Both the position numbers and the translations under genes were made by a program. A DNA stretch of 64,000 bases, from NCBI RefSeq assembly GCF_002210105.1, contig NZ_AQQU01000001.1, positions 532,501 to 596,500 on the forward strand. Reading direction: 5' to 3'. Of the stretch, positions 49,258 through 58,237 are shown piece after piece (the stretch's first letter is position 1; every line of letters begins with the position of its first letter). Origin of the DNA: Oceanicola sp. 22II-s10i (GTDB lineage: Bacteria; Pseudomonadota; Alphaproteobacteria; Rhodobacterales; Rhodobacteraceae). Under the pieces are notes generated by a model. That model made no database searches. It saw only the letters and a program-made list of their open reading frames with translations, and was not told where the DNA came from.

Positions 49258-50568
49258 TCATTTGACGATCAAGCTTGGCAGCCAGAGCGAAATGGCCGGG
49301 AAGCTTATCAGCAGGGTCAGGACGACGAGCTCGGCCAGCAGGAACCAGGTCACGCCCTTGAAGATCGTGCCGAGCGCGATCCGGTCGCCTGCCACGCCCT
49401 TGACGACGTAGACGTTCAGGCCGACCGGCGGCGTGAGCAGGCCGATCTCGAGATACTTGATGACGAGGATGCCGACCCAGATCAGGTTCATGTCCATCGC
49501 TTCGAACAGCGGGTAGAGCACCGGCAGCGTCACCAGCATCAGGCCGATCGGATCGAGGAACATGCCGAGGATGAAGTAGATGATCGACACGCCCAGCAGG
49601 AAGACGAGCGGATCGACTTCGGACGCGTTGAGCTGCTGCACCATCCAGAACGGGATGCCGCTGAGCGCCAGAAGCCGGGTCAGCAGGATCGCGCCCATGG
49701 CGACGAAGAAGATCGAACCGGTGGAGGTCACTGCTTCCATGATGCTTTCGAACATCGCCTTCTTGGTCAGGCGGCGCTGGAACACGGCGATCAGCAGCGC
49801 GACGAAGGCACCGACGGCGGCGGCCTCGGTCGCGGTCGCGATGCCCGCATAGATGCTGACGACCACGGCGAAGAACAGGACCGGCACCGGCCAGGTTTCG
49901 CGCAGCGATGCCCACTTTTCGGACCACGACACCGTCTCCTGCACCTTCGGCGCGAGCTTCGGGTTCGCGACGCAGCGCGTCAGGATCAGGACGGTATAGA
50001 CGGCGGCGGTCAGCAGGCCCGGCAGGATGCCGGCGATCAGCAACTCGCCGATCGGCTGCTCCGTGAAGGTGCCGTAGATCACCAGCAGGATACTTGGCGG
50101 GATCAGTGACCCGATGGTGCCGCTGGCCGCGACGACGGCGGCGGTCAGGCCGGGGTCGTATTTCGCGCGCAGCATCTCGGGGATGGCGATCCGGCCGATG
50201 GCGGCGGCGGTGGCCAGGCTCGACCCCGACACGGCGGCAAAGCCCGCACCGGCGGCGTTGGTGGCGATGGCCAGCCCGCCGGGCAGGAAGTTCAGCCAGT
50301 TCCGCGCGGCGGTATACAGGCTGGACGTCAGGCCGGTGTGAAAGACGATGGCCCCCATCAGCAGGAACAGCGGCACGGCGCTGAGCGTCCAGTGGGCGAC
50401 GAAGTGATAGGGCAGGTCCGCGACGGCGGCGACGGCGGCCTTGGGCCCGCGGATCGCCCACATACCGAGCAGCGACACGGCGCCGAGCGCGATGCCGACA
50501 TGCACGCGCATGGCAAGCAGAACCAGCAGCCCCCCGAGGGACAGAAATCCGATAACCAGAGGGGTCAT
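49258..50568 (-). CDS. TRAP transporter large permease DctM (system 1)
   Basis: From the ATG at 50568, 436 residues with about 12 membrane segments. Family signatures are NAAGAGFAAVSGSSLATAAA, GTIGSLIPPSILLVIYG, FVAMGAILLTRLLALSGIPF and LTPPVGLNVYVVKGVAGD. The start overlaps the dctQ stop by 4 bp. It forms the sodium-driven transport unit with DctQ, moving a carboxylate delivered by DctP. It could also serve the orphan binding protein at 34565. Confidence 0.95.
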   Translation of the reverse strand: MTPLVIGFLSLGGLLVLLAMRVHVGIALGAVSLLGMWAIRGPKAAVAAVADLPYHFVAHWTLSAVPLFLLMGAIVFHTGLTSSLYTAARNWLNFLPGGLAIATNAAGAGFAAVSGSSLATAAAIGRIAIPEMLRAKYDPGLTAAVVAASGTIGSLIPPSILLVIYGTFTEQPIGELLIAGILPGLLTAAVYTVLILTRCVANPKLAPKVQETVSWSEKWASLRETWPVPVLFFAVVVSIYAGIATATEAAAVGAFVALLIAVFQRRLTKKAMFESIMEAVTSTGSIFFVAMGAILLTRLLALSGIPFWMVQQLNASEVDPLVFLLGVSIIYFILGMFLDPIGLMLVTLPVLYPLFEAMDMNLIWVGILVIKYLEIGLLTPPVGLNVYVVKGVAGDRIALGTIFKGVTWFLLAELVVLTLLISFPAISLWLPSLIVK

Positions 50569-51062
50569 TGTGCCTGAGCCTCGCTGTCTTTCTTGAATGC
50601 GCCGTGGACGATCTGGATGGCCATCAGCACGAAGGCGATCGGCACCAGCCAGCGGGGCGGCCATATGATGAGGTCGAAATAGATGAGCCCGACTTCTTCG
50701 CCGGTGCGCATCAGCGCGGCGGCCTTTTCACCGCAGGCCCACGCGACGACCAGCAGGTAGGCGGCGCTGAACAGGGCGACGAGGATCGAAAGGATGTCGC
50801 GCACCCGGACGGGCAGCAGGTCGGTCACCAGCGGCACCGAGATGTGTTCGCCCGACCGCTCCACATAGGGCAGCGCGAGATACACCGCGATCGGCATGAA
50901 GTAGTAGGACACGATTTCCAGCGTGCCGGTGATCGGCATGTGGAACAGGTACTTGGCCGAGACGTCGGCCATGATCAGGGCCAGCATGAGCATCAGGCAG
51001 ATGCCGGCGATCACGCCTGTGACCGTGCTGATGCCGGAAAGGATGCGGTCCAGCGCTTTCAT
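50565..51062 (-). CDS. TRAP transporter small permease DctQ (system 1)
   Basis: The 165-residue protein begins at the ATG at 51062 with GGGAGC upstream; the longer frame to 51251 is noncoding-like. Four membrane helices are visible (VTGVIAGICLMLMLALIMAD, then LEIVSYYFMPIAVYLALPYV, ILSILVALFSAAYLLVVAW and WLVPIAFVLMAIQIVHGAF) with the DctQ motif RSGEHISVPLV. It is the first gene of the leftward system 1 operon. The 268-bp gap upstream contains the terminator of system 2 and an AT-rich patch (AACAATTATTTTATG at 51247-51261) that may be the promoter. Confidence 0.92.
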   Translation of the reverse strand: MKALDRILSGISTVTGVIAGICLMLMLALIMADVSAKYLFHMPITGTLEIVSYYFMPIAVYLALPYVERSGEHISVPLVTDLLPVRVRDILSILVALFSAAYLLVVAWACGEKAAALMRTGEEVGLIYFDLIIWPPRWLVPIAFVLMAIQIVHGAFKKDSEAQAQ

Positions 51063-51283
51063 TGGACCATGCTCCCGGTTCCGGGTCGCGCCGATCCGGT
51101 CGCGTGGTCCCCTGTCGTTTCGCTGCGCAGCATCCTTGTCCTCCACGTTGTCGTTCTGCCCGGACACGCTGTTGCGCGTGGCGGTCACCCGTTCATTTGC
51201 AAACGGCGGGCCAAAACTCGGACCCGCGGAAAATCGGTTGCCAGATAACAATTATTTTATGTGCCGGCCGGACGGCGGACACG

Positions 51284-51314
51284 AAAAGGCCGGCGGCAAA
51301 TCCTGCCGCCGGCC
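51284..51314 (-). terminator. Intrinsic terminator of TRAP system 2
   Basis: Read leftward, GGCCGGCGGCA pairs perfectly with TGCCGCCGGCC around GGATT, followed by TTTT. It lies about 16 bp past the dctP stop and separates the two TRAP operons. Confidence 0.85.
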
Positions 51315-51330
51315 ACGTCTGGTGCTGGGA

Positions 51331-52443
51331 TCACATGTCCAGTTTGGAGTAGATCTCGCGCTGCAGGGCTTCCTCGTATTTCGCCGGATCGTGTCCGATC
51401 TCGGCGATGATGCCCTCCCACTTCTCGAGGTTGGCAAGGAACGCGTTCACGATCTCCTCGGCGCCTTCGATGCCCGCGTCCTGCGCCATCTTGATGACCA
51501 GATCGGCCTCGGTCTTGCGGTATTCGTCGACCATGGCCATCTCTTCCTCGGACGGCGTGTTGATGGTGATGCCATCCGCGGCGGCGCCGGTTTCGGCATA
51601 TTCGACGTCATCGCCGATATAGCCCATGACGGTCGCGCCCGAGACGGCCTTGGGGGCCGCGGCGATGATCGCCTTCTTCTCGATGTCCGACAGCGACTCC
51701 CACCGGTTGGTGTTGATGTTCGCGATGCTGCCGCCGAAATACGCGCCCGACGGCAGGTCGTAGACGTATTTCGCCACGTCGCCGAGCGAGAAGGTCTTGA
51801 GCCAGCTCAGCGAACCGACCGTGCATTCGACCTGGCCGCGCTGCAGCGCCTCGTAGGTGTCGGTGACCGGGATGTTCACCGGCGTCGCGCCCAGGTGATT
51901 GACCCAACGGCCCGTCGCGCCGGCCGCGCGGATGCGCCAGCCCTGGATGTCCTCGATGCTGGTCACTTCCTTGGCGCACAGCAGCTTGTACATCGAGGTC
52001 GAATAGGCCCCGAGGTGCTTCACGTTCCAGTTCGCCCATTCTTCCATGCACTGCGGGCAGTTCAGGAGCGTCGTCTCGTTGGTCGCACCGGCGACGACGG
52101 CGGCGTCACCACCGAAGGCCGTCAGGTTGGTGATGACCGAGTTATAGGGCAGGTCCGACGCATGGTAGAGCGACACGACGATCCCGCCGTCGACGATCCC
52201 GTCGCGGATGCCTTCCAGTGTGGTCTTGGCCCCGACCAGCGCGCCACCGGGAATGAACTGGAAGCTCAGCGATCCTTCGGAGACCGCCTTGGCCTCTTCC
52301 ATGAAGCGCTCCATCCCGAACTTGTTGTTGCCATGCTCGGGCGACAGGTAGCTGCCGTAGATCAGGTCGGTCGCCTGTGCCGCGGAACCGATCGAGGCGA
52401 CCGCAAGCGTCAGAACGGACGCGTATGTTTTCAGATGTTTCAT
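51331..52443 (-). CDS. TRAP transporter solute-binding protein DctP (system 2)
   Basis: The 370-residue receptor has signal peptide MKHLKTYASVLTLAVASIGS. It is more distant from the other two binding proteins, with DLIYGSYLSPEHGNNKFGME, DIQGWRIRAAGATGRWVNHL and EALQRGQVECTVGSLSWLKT. The Arg in WRIRAAG should contact the carboxylate. It is the last gene of system 2, ending at a strong terminator. Different pocket residues suggest a different but related substrate. Confidence 0.92.
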   Translation of the reverse strand: MKHLKTYASVLTLAVASIGSAAQATDLIYGSYLSPEHGNNKFGMERFMEEAKAVSEGSLSFQFIPGGALVGAKTTLEGIRDGIVDGGIVVSLYHASDLPYNSVITNLTAFGGDAAVVAGATNETTLLNCPQCMEEWANWNVKHLGAYSTSMYKLLCAKEVTSIEDIQGWRIRAAGATGRWVNHLGATPVNIPVTDTYEALQRGQVECTVGSLSWLKTFSLGDVAKYVYDLPSGAYFGGSIANINTNRWESLSDIEKKAIIAAAPKAVSGATVMGYIGDDVEYAETGAAADGITINTPSEEEMAMVDEYRKTEADLVIKMAQDAGIEGAEEIVNAFLANLEKWEGIIAEIGHDPAKYEEALQREIYSKLDM

Positions 52444-52468
52444 TTTCTCTCCTCCGTTGATTGATGGG

Positions 52469-52491
52469 CCGCCCGGCGCAGGACCGGGCGG
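52469..52491 (-). promoter_or_regulatory. Hairpin between dctM and dctP (system 2)
   Basis: CCGCCCGG pairs with CCGGGCGG over 8 bp between the dctM stop and dctP start. Its position matches the system 1 hairpin at 49224-49248. Confidence 0.5.
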
Positions 52492-52497
52492 GATGGT

Positions 52498-53805
52498 CTA
52501 GCGCATGAAAGTCACAAGGAAGGTGCTGATGGACGGAAACGCGATGAGCAGCGCCATGATCACGATCTCGGCCCCGAGGAACCACGCGACCCCCCTGAAC
52601 AGCTTGTCCAGCGACACGGTGTTCCCCATCACGCCCTTGACGACGTAGACGTTCAGTCCGACCGGCGGCGTCATCAGCCCGATCTCGACCAGCTTCACGA
52701 CGAGGACGCCGATCCAGATGATGTCCATGTCGTAGGACCGGAAGATCGGCAGCATGACCGGAAGGGTCAGCAGCATCAGCCCGATCGCGTCGAGGAACAT
52801 GCCCAGCACGAGGAACACGAGGCAGGCCAGCAGCACCAGCGTCAGGGGCTCCGGGCTCCAGTCGTCGATCCAGCCCGAGATATGGAACGGCAGGCCGCTG
52901 AGCGCGAGGAACCGGGTCAGGAACATCGCACCGACCGCGACGAAGAAGATCGCGGCGGTGCTTTCCAGCGTCTCCACGACGCTGTTCCAAAGGGCCGTCA
53001 TCGTCAGCGACCGCTGCACCATCGTCACCAGCAGGGTGAAGAAGGCGCCAAAGGCCGCGGCCTCGGTCGAGGTGAAGAATCCGCCGTAGATGCCGCCCAG
53101 AACCAGGATCGAAATCACCGGCAGCGGCCAGACACGGCGCGCGGCGGCCCGGTATTCGGCATCGTTGCTGTCGAGTTCGGACCGGGGCGCGATGCTGGGG
53201 TCCAGCCAGCAGCGCAGCGACACCATGCCGATATAGACCGCGACGGTCAGCAGGCCCGGCAGGATCCCGGCGATCAGCATCTGGCCGACCGAGACCTGCG
53301 CGAAGACGGCAAACAGCACCATCAGGATGCTGGGCGGGATCAGCGCCCCGAGCGTGCCGGTCGCCGCGATGGCGCCCCCGGCGAGGGCGGGCTGATAGCC
53401 GACCTTCAGCATCTCGGGCGCCGCGATCCGGCCAAGTGCCGCCGCGGTGGCCATGCTCGACCCCGACACGGCCGCGAAGCCCGCACCGGCGAGGTTGGTC
53501 GCGATGACCAGACCGCCGGGCAGCTTGCGCACAAGCCGGCGCATCACCACGAACAGCGCCTCGGTGATCCCGGTGTTGTAGGCGATGTTCCCCATCAGCA
53601 GGAACAGCGGGATCGCCGACAGCGACCAGTGCGCGACAAAATCGTAGGGCATGGATTTCACCATGCCGATGGCCGCGTTGATGTCGCGGATCGCCAGCAC
53701 GCCGAAGAACGACACGAGCGCAAGGGCAAGGCCCACGGGAATGCGCACGGCAAGCAGCACGATAAGGCTGCCGAGGCCGACAAGGCCGATGGTCATCGCG
53801 CTCAT
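52498..53805 (-). CDS. TRAP transporter large permease DctM (system 2)
   Basis: The 435-residue polytopic protein has NLAGAGFAAVSGSSMATAAA, GTLGALIPPSILMVLFA, FVAVGAMFLTRFLALSGLPF and MTPPVGLNVYVVKGVMGN. These segments align closely with the system 1 permease, so the two TRAP systems probably arose by duplication. The start is 3 bp after the dctQ stop. It carries out sodium-coupled import with DctQ and DctP. Confidence 0.95.
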   Translation of the reverse strand: MSAMTIGLVGLGSLIVLLAVRIPVGLALALVSFFGVLAIRDINAAIGMVKSMPYDFVAHWSLSAIPLFLLMGNIAYNTGITEALFVVMRRLVRKLPGGLVIATNLAGAGFAAVSGSSMATAAALGRIAAPEMLKVGYQPALAGGAIAATGTLGALIPPSILMVLFAVFAQVSVGQMLIAGILPGLLTVAVYIGMVSLRCWLDPSIAPRSELDSNDAEYRAAARRVWPLPVISILVLGGIYGGFFTSTEAAAFGAFFTLLVTMVQRSLTMTALWNSVVETLESTAAIFFVAVGAMFLTRFLALSGLPFHISGWIDDWSPEPLTLVLLACLVFLVLGMFLDAIGLMLLTLPVMLPIFRSYDMDIIWIGVLVVKLVEIGLMTPPVGLNVYVVKGVMGNTVSLDKLFRGVAWFLGAEIVIMALLIAFPSISTFLVTFMR

Positions 53806-53807
53806 GA

Positions 53808-54371
53808 TCAGGCTCCGCTTTCGTCGTTGTGATTTTCAGGATCGCCCTGCCCGCCACGCGCCCCGGCCAGTCCGGCGGCCTGGCACAACAGCACGATCGC
53901 CAGCAGCGACGCGCTGATCGGCAGCAGCCAGCGCGACAGCCAGATCAGGACGAAGCCGTCCGGCGTGACGATCTTTTCCTCGATCTCGGTCTTTTCGATC
54001 GCGACCCCGCCGGTCACGAGAACGAAGCCGATGGCAGCCAGCGCGAAAACGACGCGCACGACGGTGTCCAGCCGGTGGACGGCGCGGGGCGACATCCATT
54101 CGGTGAACAGGCTGACCATGATATGCGCGTGCCGCCGCTGGACCATCGCCAGCGGCAGGAACACGGCCATCACCATGTAGTAGGAGGACACGACCTCGAT
54201 CGTGCCCGGCAGCGCGACGCGGAACAGCGCGCGCGCGATGACGTCGATGACGACATGGATCATCATCAGGAACAGGCCGATCCCGGCGATCAAGATGAAC
54301 AGATCCGTCAACCGCCGCGTCGCCTTCCAGATCACGCCGGTTCCCTCGGCGCCCGTGGTCTGTTGCATCAC
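53808..54371 (-). CDS. TRAP transporter small permease DctQ (system 2)
   Basis: The 187-residue protein has four membrane helices (LFILIAGIGLFLMMIHVVID, then VVSSYYMVMAVFLPLAMVQ, VVRVVFALAAIGFVLVTGGV and LLPISASLLAIVLLCQAAG) and the motif RRHAHIMVSLF, the DctQ signature position. It lies 24 bp after the CoA transferase gene, so the order in this operon is CoA transferase, dctQ, dctM, dctP. Confidence 0.9.
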   Translation of the reverse strand: MMQQTTGAEGTGVIWKATRRLTDLFILIAGIGLFLMMIHVVIDVIARALFRVALPGTIEVVSSYYMVMAVFLPLAMVQRRHAHIMVSLFTEWMSPRAVHRLDTVVRVVFALAAIGFVLVTGGVAIEKTEIEEKIVTPDGFVLIWLSRWLLPISASLLAIVLLCQAAGLAGARGGQGDPENHNDESGA

Positions 54372-54395
54372 ACTCCCCCCTGCTCTGCAGTCATG

Positions 54396-55607
54396 TCAGT
54401 CCGCCTGCCGGACGCTCCCATCGTCCAGCAGCCTGCCGATCTTCTCGTCGTCGTATCCAAGGCCCTTGAGCACCTCGACCGTGTGCGCACCCATCCGTCC
54501 GGCAGGTCCGCCGATCCGCGGCGGCGTGGCCGAGAAATTGACGCTCTGCCGGGTGGCGAGGATCTTGCCGCTGTCGGGATGGTCCACTTCGGTGAAGAAG
54601 TTGACCGCGTTCAGATGCTCGTCCTCGAACAGATCCTCGAGGTCCTGCACCTTGGCGACCGGGATGTTGTGCTCGGCCAGCGTCTCCAGCCAGAACGCCG
54701 AGGGGCGTTCCGCGATGAAGTCCGAGAGCATGGAATAGAGCACCTCGTAATTCGCGCTGCGGGCGGCATGGCTCGAGAACCGCGCGTCCTCGATCAGGTC
54801 CGGGCGGCCGACGATGCGAAAGAAGTCGGCCCAGTTCTTGTCGTGGTAGGGCAGCACGCAAAGGTAGCCGTCCTGCGTCTTGTGCGGCTTGCGCAGCTGC
54901 GACAGCACTCGGGCGTATCCCGGCGGCTCGTCCTTGCCGAAGGTACGGTCGCCCAGATGCTCGACCAGCAGGAACTGGACCGAGGATTCGAACATCGGCA
55001 CCTCGATCGCCTGCCCTTCGCCCGTGGCCTGCCGGTGATAGGCGGCGGCGAGGATCGAGTAGGTCAGCACGAGGCTGCAGATCTTGTCGTTGATGACGTT
55101 GGGCACGAACCGCGGCTCGCCCACCAGGTGCGCGTTCAGCGCGGCAAATCCAGACAGGCCCTGGATGATGTCGTCATAGGCCGGCTTCGCGGCATAGGGA
55201 CCGTCGGCGGCAAAGCCGTAGGCCCCGGCGTAGATCAGCGAGGGATTGATCTCGCGCAGGTCGTCATAGCCGATCTTCAACCGCGCGGCGGCGGCGGGGC
55301 GCATCGTGTGGACGAACACGTCGGCCTCGCGGATCAGGTCATGCAGGACCGCCAGCGCGTCGGGCTTTTTCAGATCCAGCGTGATGACCTTCTTGCCGCG
55401 GTTCACGTTCAGGTGGACGGGGCCCATGCCCTTGTCGCCGTGCTTGCCGACAAAGCGCATGATGTCTCCGGCCGGAGACTCCACCTTGATGACGTCCGCG
55501 CCGAGGTCGGAGAGGATCTGTGTCGAATAGGGACCGAAAACCACCGACGTCAGATCCACGATCTTCAACCCCTTGAGGGGTCCGTTCGGCGCCGCGCTAG
55601 ATGTCAT
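54396..55607 (-). CDS. CaiB/BaiF family III CoA transferase
   Basis: From the ATG at 55607 (MTSSAAPNGPLKGLKIVDLT) the protein has 403 residues; a longer frame to 55721 is not supported. Motifs are GPYSTQILSDLGADVIKVES, GKKVITLDLKKPDALAVLHD and ADVFVHTMRPAAAARLKIGY, where a VHTMRP replaces the common EQFRPG, then YAGAYGFAADGPYAAKPAYD. It heads the TRAP system 2 operon, linking import with CoA activation. The 197-bp gap upstream holds a terminator-like hairpin for the preceding gene. Confidence 0.9.
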   Translation of the reverse strand: MTSSAAPNGPLKGLKIVDLTSVVFGPYSTQILSDLGADVIKVESPAGDIMRFVGKHGDKGMGPVHLNVNRGKKVITLDLKKPDALAVLHDLIREADVFVHTMRPAAAARLKIGYDDLREINPSLIYAGAYGFAADGPYAAKPAYDDIIQGLSGFAALNAHLVGEPRFVPNVINDKICSLVLTYSILAAAYHRQATGEGQAIEVPMFESSVQFLLVEHLGDRTFGKDEPPGYARVLSQLRKPHKTQDGYLCVLPYHDKNWADFFRIVGRPDLIEDARFSSHAARSANYEVLYSMLSDFIAERPSAFWLETLAEHNIPVAKVQDLEDLFEDEHLNAVNFFTEVDHPDSGKILATRQSVNFSATPPRIGGPAGRMGAHTVEVLKGLGYDDEKIGRLLDDGSVRQAD

Positions 55608-55742
55608 TCCCTGTCCTTCCAGTCTGATCCGCAAAATGTGGTCCGGTCGCGAACCGGTCGCGTGTGAAGAAGCAAGCAACGTGCCAAAAACCGGGCACTC
55701 ACGGCACGGTGTCGGGTGCAACCGGACGCATTCTGAGGTGCG

Positions 55743-55774
55743 AAAAAGAGAAGGGGCAGCACCAAGGCCGCCCC
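55743..55774 (-). terminator. Probable terminator after the 3-hydroxyacyl-CoA dehydrogenase gene
   Basis: Read leftward, GGGCGGC pairs with GCTGCCC (one G-T pair) around CTTGGT, followed by CTTCTCTTTTT. It lies about 30 bp past the stop codon at 55805. Confidence 0.55.
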
Positions 55775-55804
55775 CGCATAGCTGGCTTCTAAACAGTCGT
55801 GATC

Positions 55805-57238
55805 TCAGTCTTCGAGTGCCTCGGCCGCCAGCCGCAGGCGCAATGAGGCGCGATAGCGCGGATCGCCGGTGGCCGTATGTAGCGCGTCGAGGACACTCAG
55901 CACGCGCGCCAGCCCGATCTCGCGCGCCCAGGCGACCGGACCCTTGGGATAGTTCACGCCGTAGCGCATGGCGAGGTCGATGCCATCCTCGTCGGCGACA
56001 CCCTGCATCACCGCCTCGAAGCCCTCGTTGGCCAGCATCGCCACGGTGCGCATGACCACCAGCCCCGGCCAGTCGACCAGACGGGTGGCGGCCACACCCT
56101 GCACCTTGAGCGCGGCGACGAAACGCGCGATCACCTCGTCCGAGACGCCGGGCGAGACGGTGAAGCCCAGCCGTTTCGTCGTCCCCTCGATGAACAGGTC
56201 GTGCAGGATGACGGGTCGGTCCGCATCGCGCGACTCGGCCCGCGCGGTCCGCCCGCGGGTCGTCATGATCAGGACATCGTCGATCCGCCCGCTGGCGAGG
56301 TCCGCCGCCCCGGCGGTGTCACCTGCCGACACAGTCGCCGGACGGGGCATCTCGGCCCCATCGGAATAGTCGTAGAACCCCCGCCCGGTCTTGCGCCCGA
56401 AGCGACCGGAATTCACCAGCTCAAGCTGAATGATCGAGGGGCGGAAGCGCGGTTCGTTATAGAAGGCTTCGAACACCGACAGGTTCACAGTGTAGTTCAC
56501 GTCGGCCCCGATCAGGTCGATCAGCGCGAAGGGCCCCATGCGGAACCCGCCGCCTTCGGTCAGCAGGGCGTCCAGCGTCGCCGGATCCGCCACCTGCTCC
56601 TCGTAGAGCCGCAGCGCTTCGGCGTAATAGGGCCGCGCAACGCGGTTGACGATGAAGCCGGGCGTGGATTTCGCGTGAACCGCGATCTTGCCCCATGCCT
56701 CGGCGGTGGCGAAAACGATGGCGGCCACTTCGGGCGCGGTTGCGACGCCCGAGATCACTTCGACCAGTTTCATCACCGGCGCGGGGTTAAAGAAGTGCAT
56801 CCCCACGAACCGCTCGGGCCGCTTCAGGTCGCGGGCGATGGCGGTCAGCGAGATCGACGAGGTGTTGCTGGCGAGGATGGTGTCCTCCGCCACGATCCCC
56901 TCAAGCTGGCCGAACAGCGACCGCTTCACTTCGAGGTTCTCGACGATGGCCTCGACCACCATGGCGACGCCAGACAGGTCCTCGGGGGCCGAAGCGATGG
57001 TGATCCGCCCGACCAGCGCCTCGACATCCGCATCGGTCATCTTGCCGCGTGCCACCAGACCGTTCAGGCCCTTGGCGATCCGTGCCTTGCCTTTCTCGGC
57101 CGCGCCTTCGAAGGCATCGTAGAGCAGGACGGGATGACCGTTCGCGGCCGCAAGCTGCGCGATCCCCGCGCCCATCGTTCCGGCGCCGATCACGCCGATG
57201 GTCCGGTCCGTGCCGAGTGCAGTCGCGTTGGTGGTCAT
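55805..57238 (-). CDS. 3-hydroxyacyl-CoA dehydrogenase (PaaH/Hbd-like), copy 1
   Basis: The 477-residue protein has the NAD loop IGVIGAGTMGAGIAQLAAAN at residue 14 and the catalytic stretch RFVGMHFFNPAPVMKLVEVI, where His and Glu form the dyad. The substrate-binding helix reads TPGFIVNRVARPYYAEALRL. A second HAD C-terminal domain (LVVMRTVAMLANEGFEAVMQ, then AMRYGVNYPKGPVAWAREIG) makes it the two-domain PaaH type. It oxidises 3-hydroxyacyl-CoA to the ketone. It starts 6 bp after the quinone-oxidoreductase-like gene. Confidence 0.94.
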   Translation of the reverse strand: MTTNATALGTDRTIGVIGAGTMGAGIAQLAAANGHPVLLYDAFEGAAEKGKARIAKGLNGLVARGKMTDADVEALVGRITIASAPEDLSGVAMVVEAIVENLEVKRSLFGQLEGIVAEDTILASNTSSISLTAIARDLKRPERFVGMHFFNPAPVMKLVEVISGVATAPEVAAIVFATAEAWGKIAVHAKSTPGFIVNRVARPYYAEALRLYEEQVADPATLDALLTEGGGFRMGPFALIDLIGADVNYTVNLSVFEAFYNEPRFRPSIIQLELVNSGRFGRKTGRGFYDYSDGAEMPRPATVSAGDTAGAADLASGRIDDVLIMTTRGRTARAESRDADRPVILHDLFIEGTTKRLGFTVSPGVSDEVIARFVAALKVQGVAATRLVDWPGLVVMRTVAMLANEGFEAVMQGVADEDGIDLAMRYGVNYPKGPVAWAREIGLARVLSVLDALHTATGDPRYRASLRLRLAAEALED

Positions 57239-57244
57239 GTCGTC

Positions 57245-58237
57245 CTATCCTATCGTCAGAATGATCTTGCCCCGCGCCCGGCCCTCGTTCAGCGCCTTGA
57301 GCGCCACGGCATAGTCCGCCAGCGGCAGCACCTCGGTTATGCGCGGTGACAGCTTGCCCTGCGCCCACAGGTCGAACATCTCGGCCTGCGCGGCATGAAC
57401 GCGTTCCGGCTGCCGCGCGCGGTAGTCGGTCCACTGGATCCCGCTGGCCGAGATGTTCTTGACCAGCAGGTAGTTCGCCCCGATTTTCGGAATGTCGCCC
57501 GAAGCGAAGCCGACGACGACCAGCCGCCCGCACCACGCCATCGCGCGGATCGAGGCGGCGGACACCGCCCCGCCGACCGGGTCGATCACCACGTCCGCGC
57601 CATGCCCGTCCGTGGCGGCCATCACGCCATCCTTCAGCGCATCGCGCATGTCCTCGCCGGAGACATCGACCACCGTGTCGGCACCGAGCTCGCGCAGGAA
57701 CTCCGCGTTCGCCGCGCCCCTGCTGGCCGCGATCACCTGCGACGCGCCGAGCGCCTTGGCCAGTTGCACCGCCGCCATGCCGATACCGCCCGTCGCGCCG
57801 AGGACCAGAACCGTGTCGCCGGGCGTGAACTGACCGCGATCCATCAGCGCGAAATACGCGGTCTGGTAGACGAGCCCGAAGGACGCCGCCGTTTCGCAGG
57901 ACATCGCGTCAGGGACCGGAAAGCAGAAGGACGCCGGGGCCACGACCTTTTCGGCGAAGGTGCCAATTTGCGGCAGGACGAGGACCTTTTGCCCGACGCG
58001 CAGGATATCGACGCCATCGCCAAGCGCCGACACGTGCCCTGCTCCGGCAAGGCCGGGCGAGAACGGGAACGGCGGCAGCTTCTGATACTTGCCCTCGATA
58101 TAGAGAATGTCAGGGAAGTTGGTCTCGGACGCCTCCAGATCGACGACCACTTCGCCCGGTCCGGGCGTGGGGTCGGCCATCTCGGCCAGTTCGGCCCCGC
58201 CGTAATCGGTGAATTCGCGGACAACGATGGCTTTCAT
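57245..58237 (-). CDS. NAD(P)H:quinone oxidoreductase-like MDR protein (zinc-independent)
   Basis: The ATG at 58237, overlapping the CoA transferase stop by 4 bp, gives 330 residues. Domains are a GroES-like N-terminus (MKAIVVREFTDYGGAELAEM, then PFSPGLAGAGHVSALGDGVD) and a Rossmann domain with VLVLGATGGIGMAAVQLAKA. It has no zinc-ligand Cys set, so it belongs to the quinone reductase or enoyl reductase branch. In this context it may reduce an enoyl-CoA or quinone-like intermediate. Confidence 0.9.
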   Translation of the reverse strand: MKAIVVREFTDYGGAELAEMADPTPGPGEVVVDLEASETNFPDILYIEGKYQKLPPFPFSPGLAGAGHVSALGDGVDILRVGQKVLVLPQIGTFAEKVVAPASFCFPVPDAMSCETAASFGLVYQTAYFALMDRGQFTPGDTVLVLGATGGIGMAAVQLAKALGASQVIAASRGAANAEFLRELGADTVVDVSGEDMRDALKDGVMAATDGHGADVVIDPVGGAVSAASIRAMAWCGRLVVVGFASGDIPKIGANYLLVKNISASGIQWTDYRARQPERVHAAQAEMFDLWAQGKLSPRITEVLPLADYAVALKALNEGRARGKIILTIG

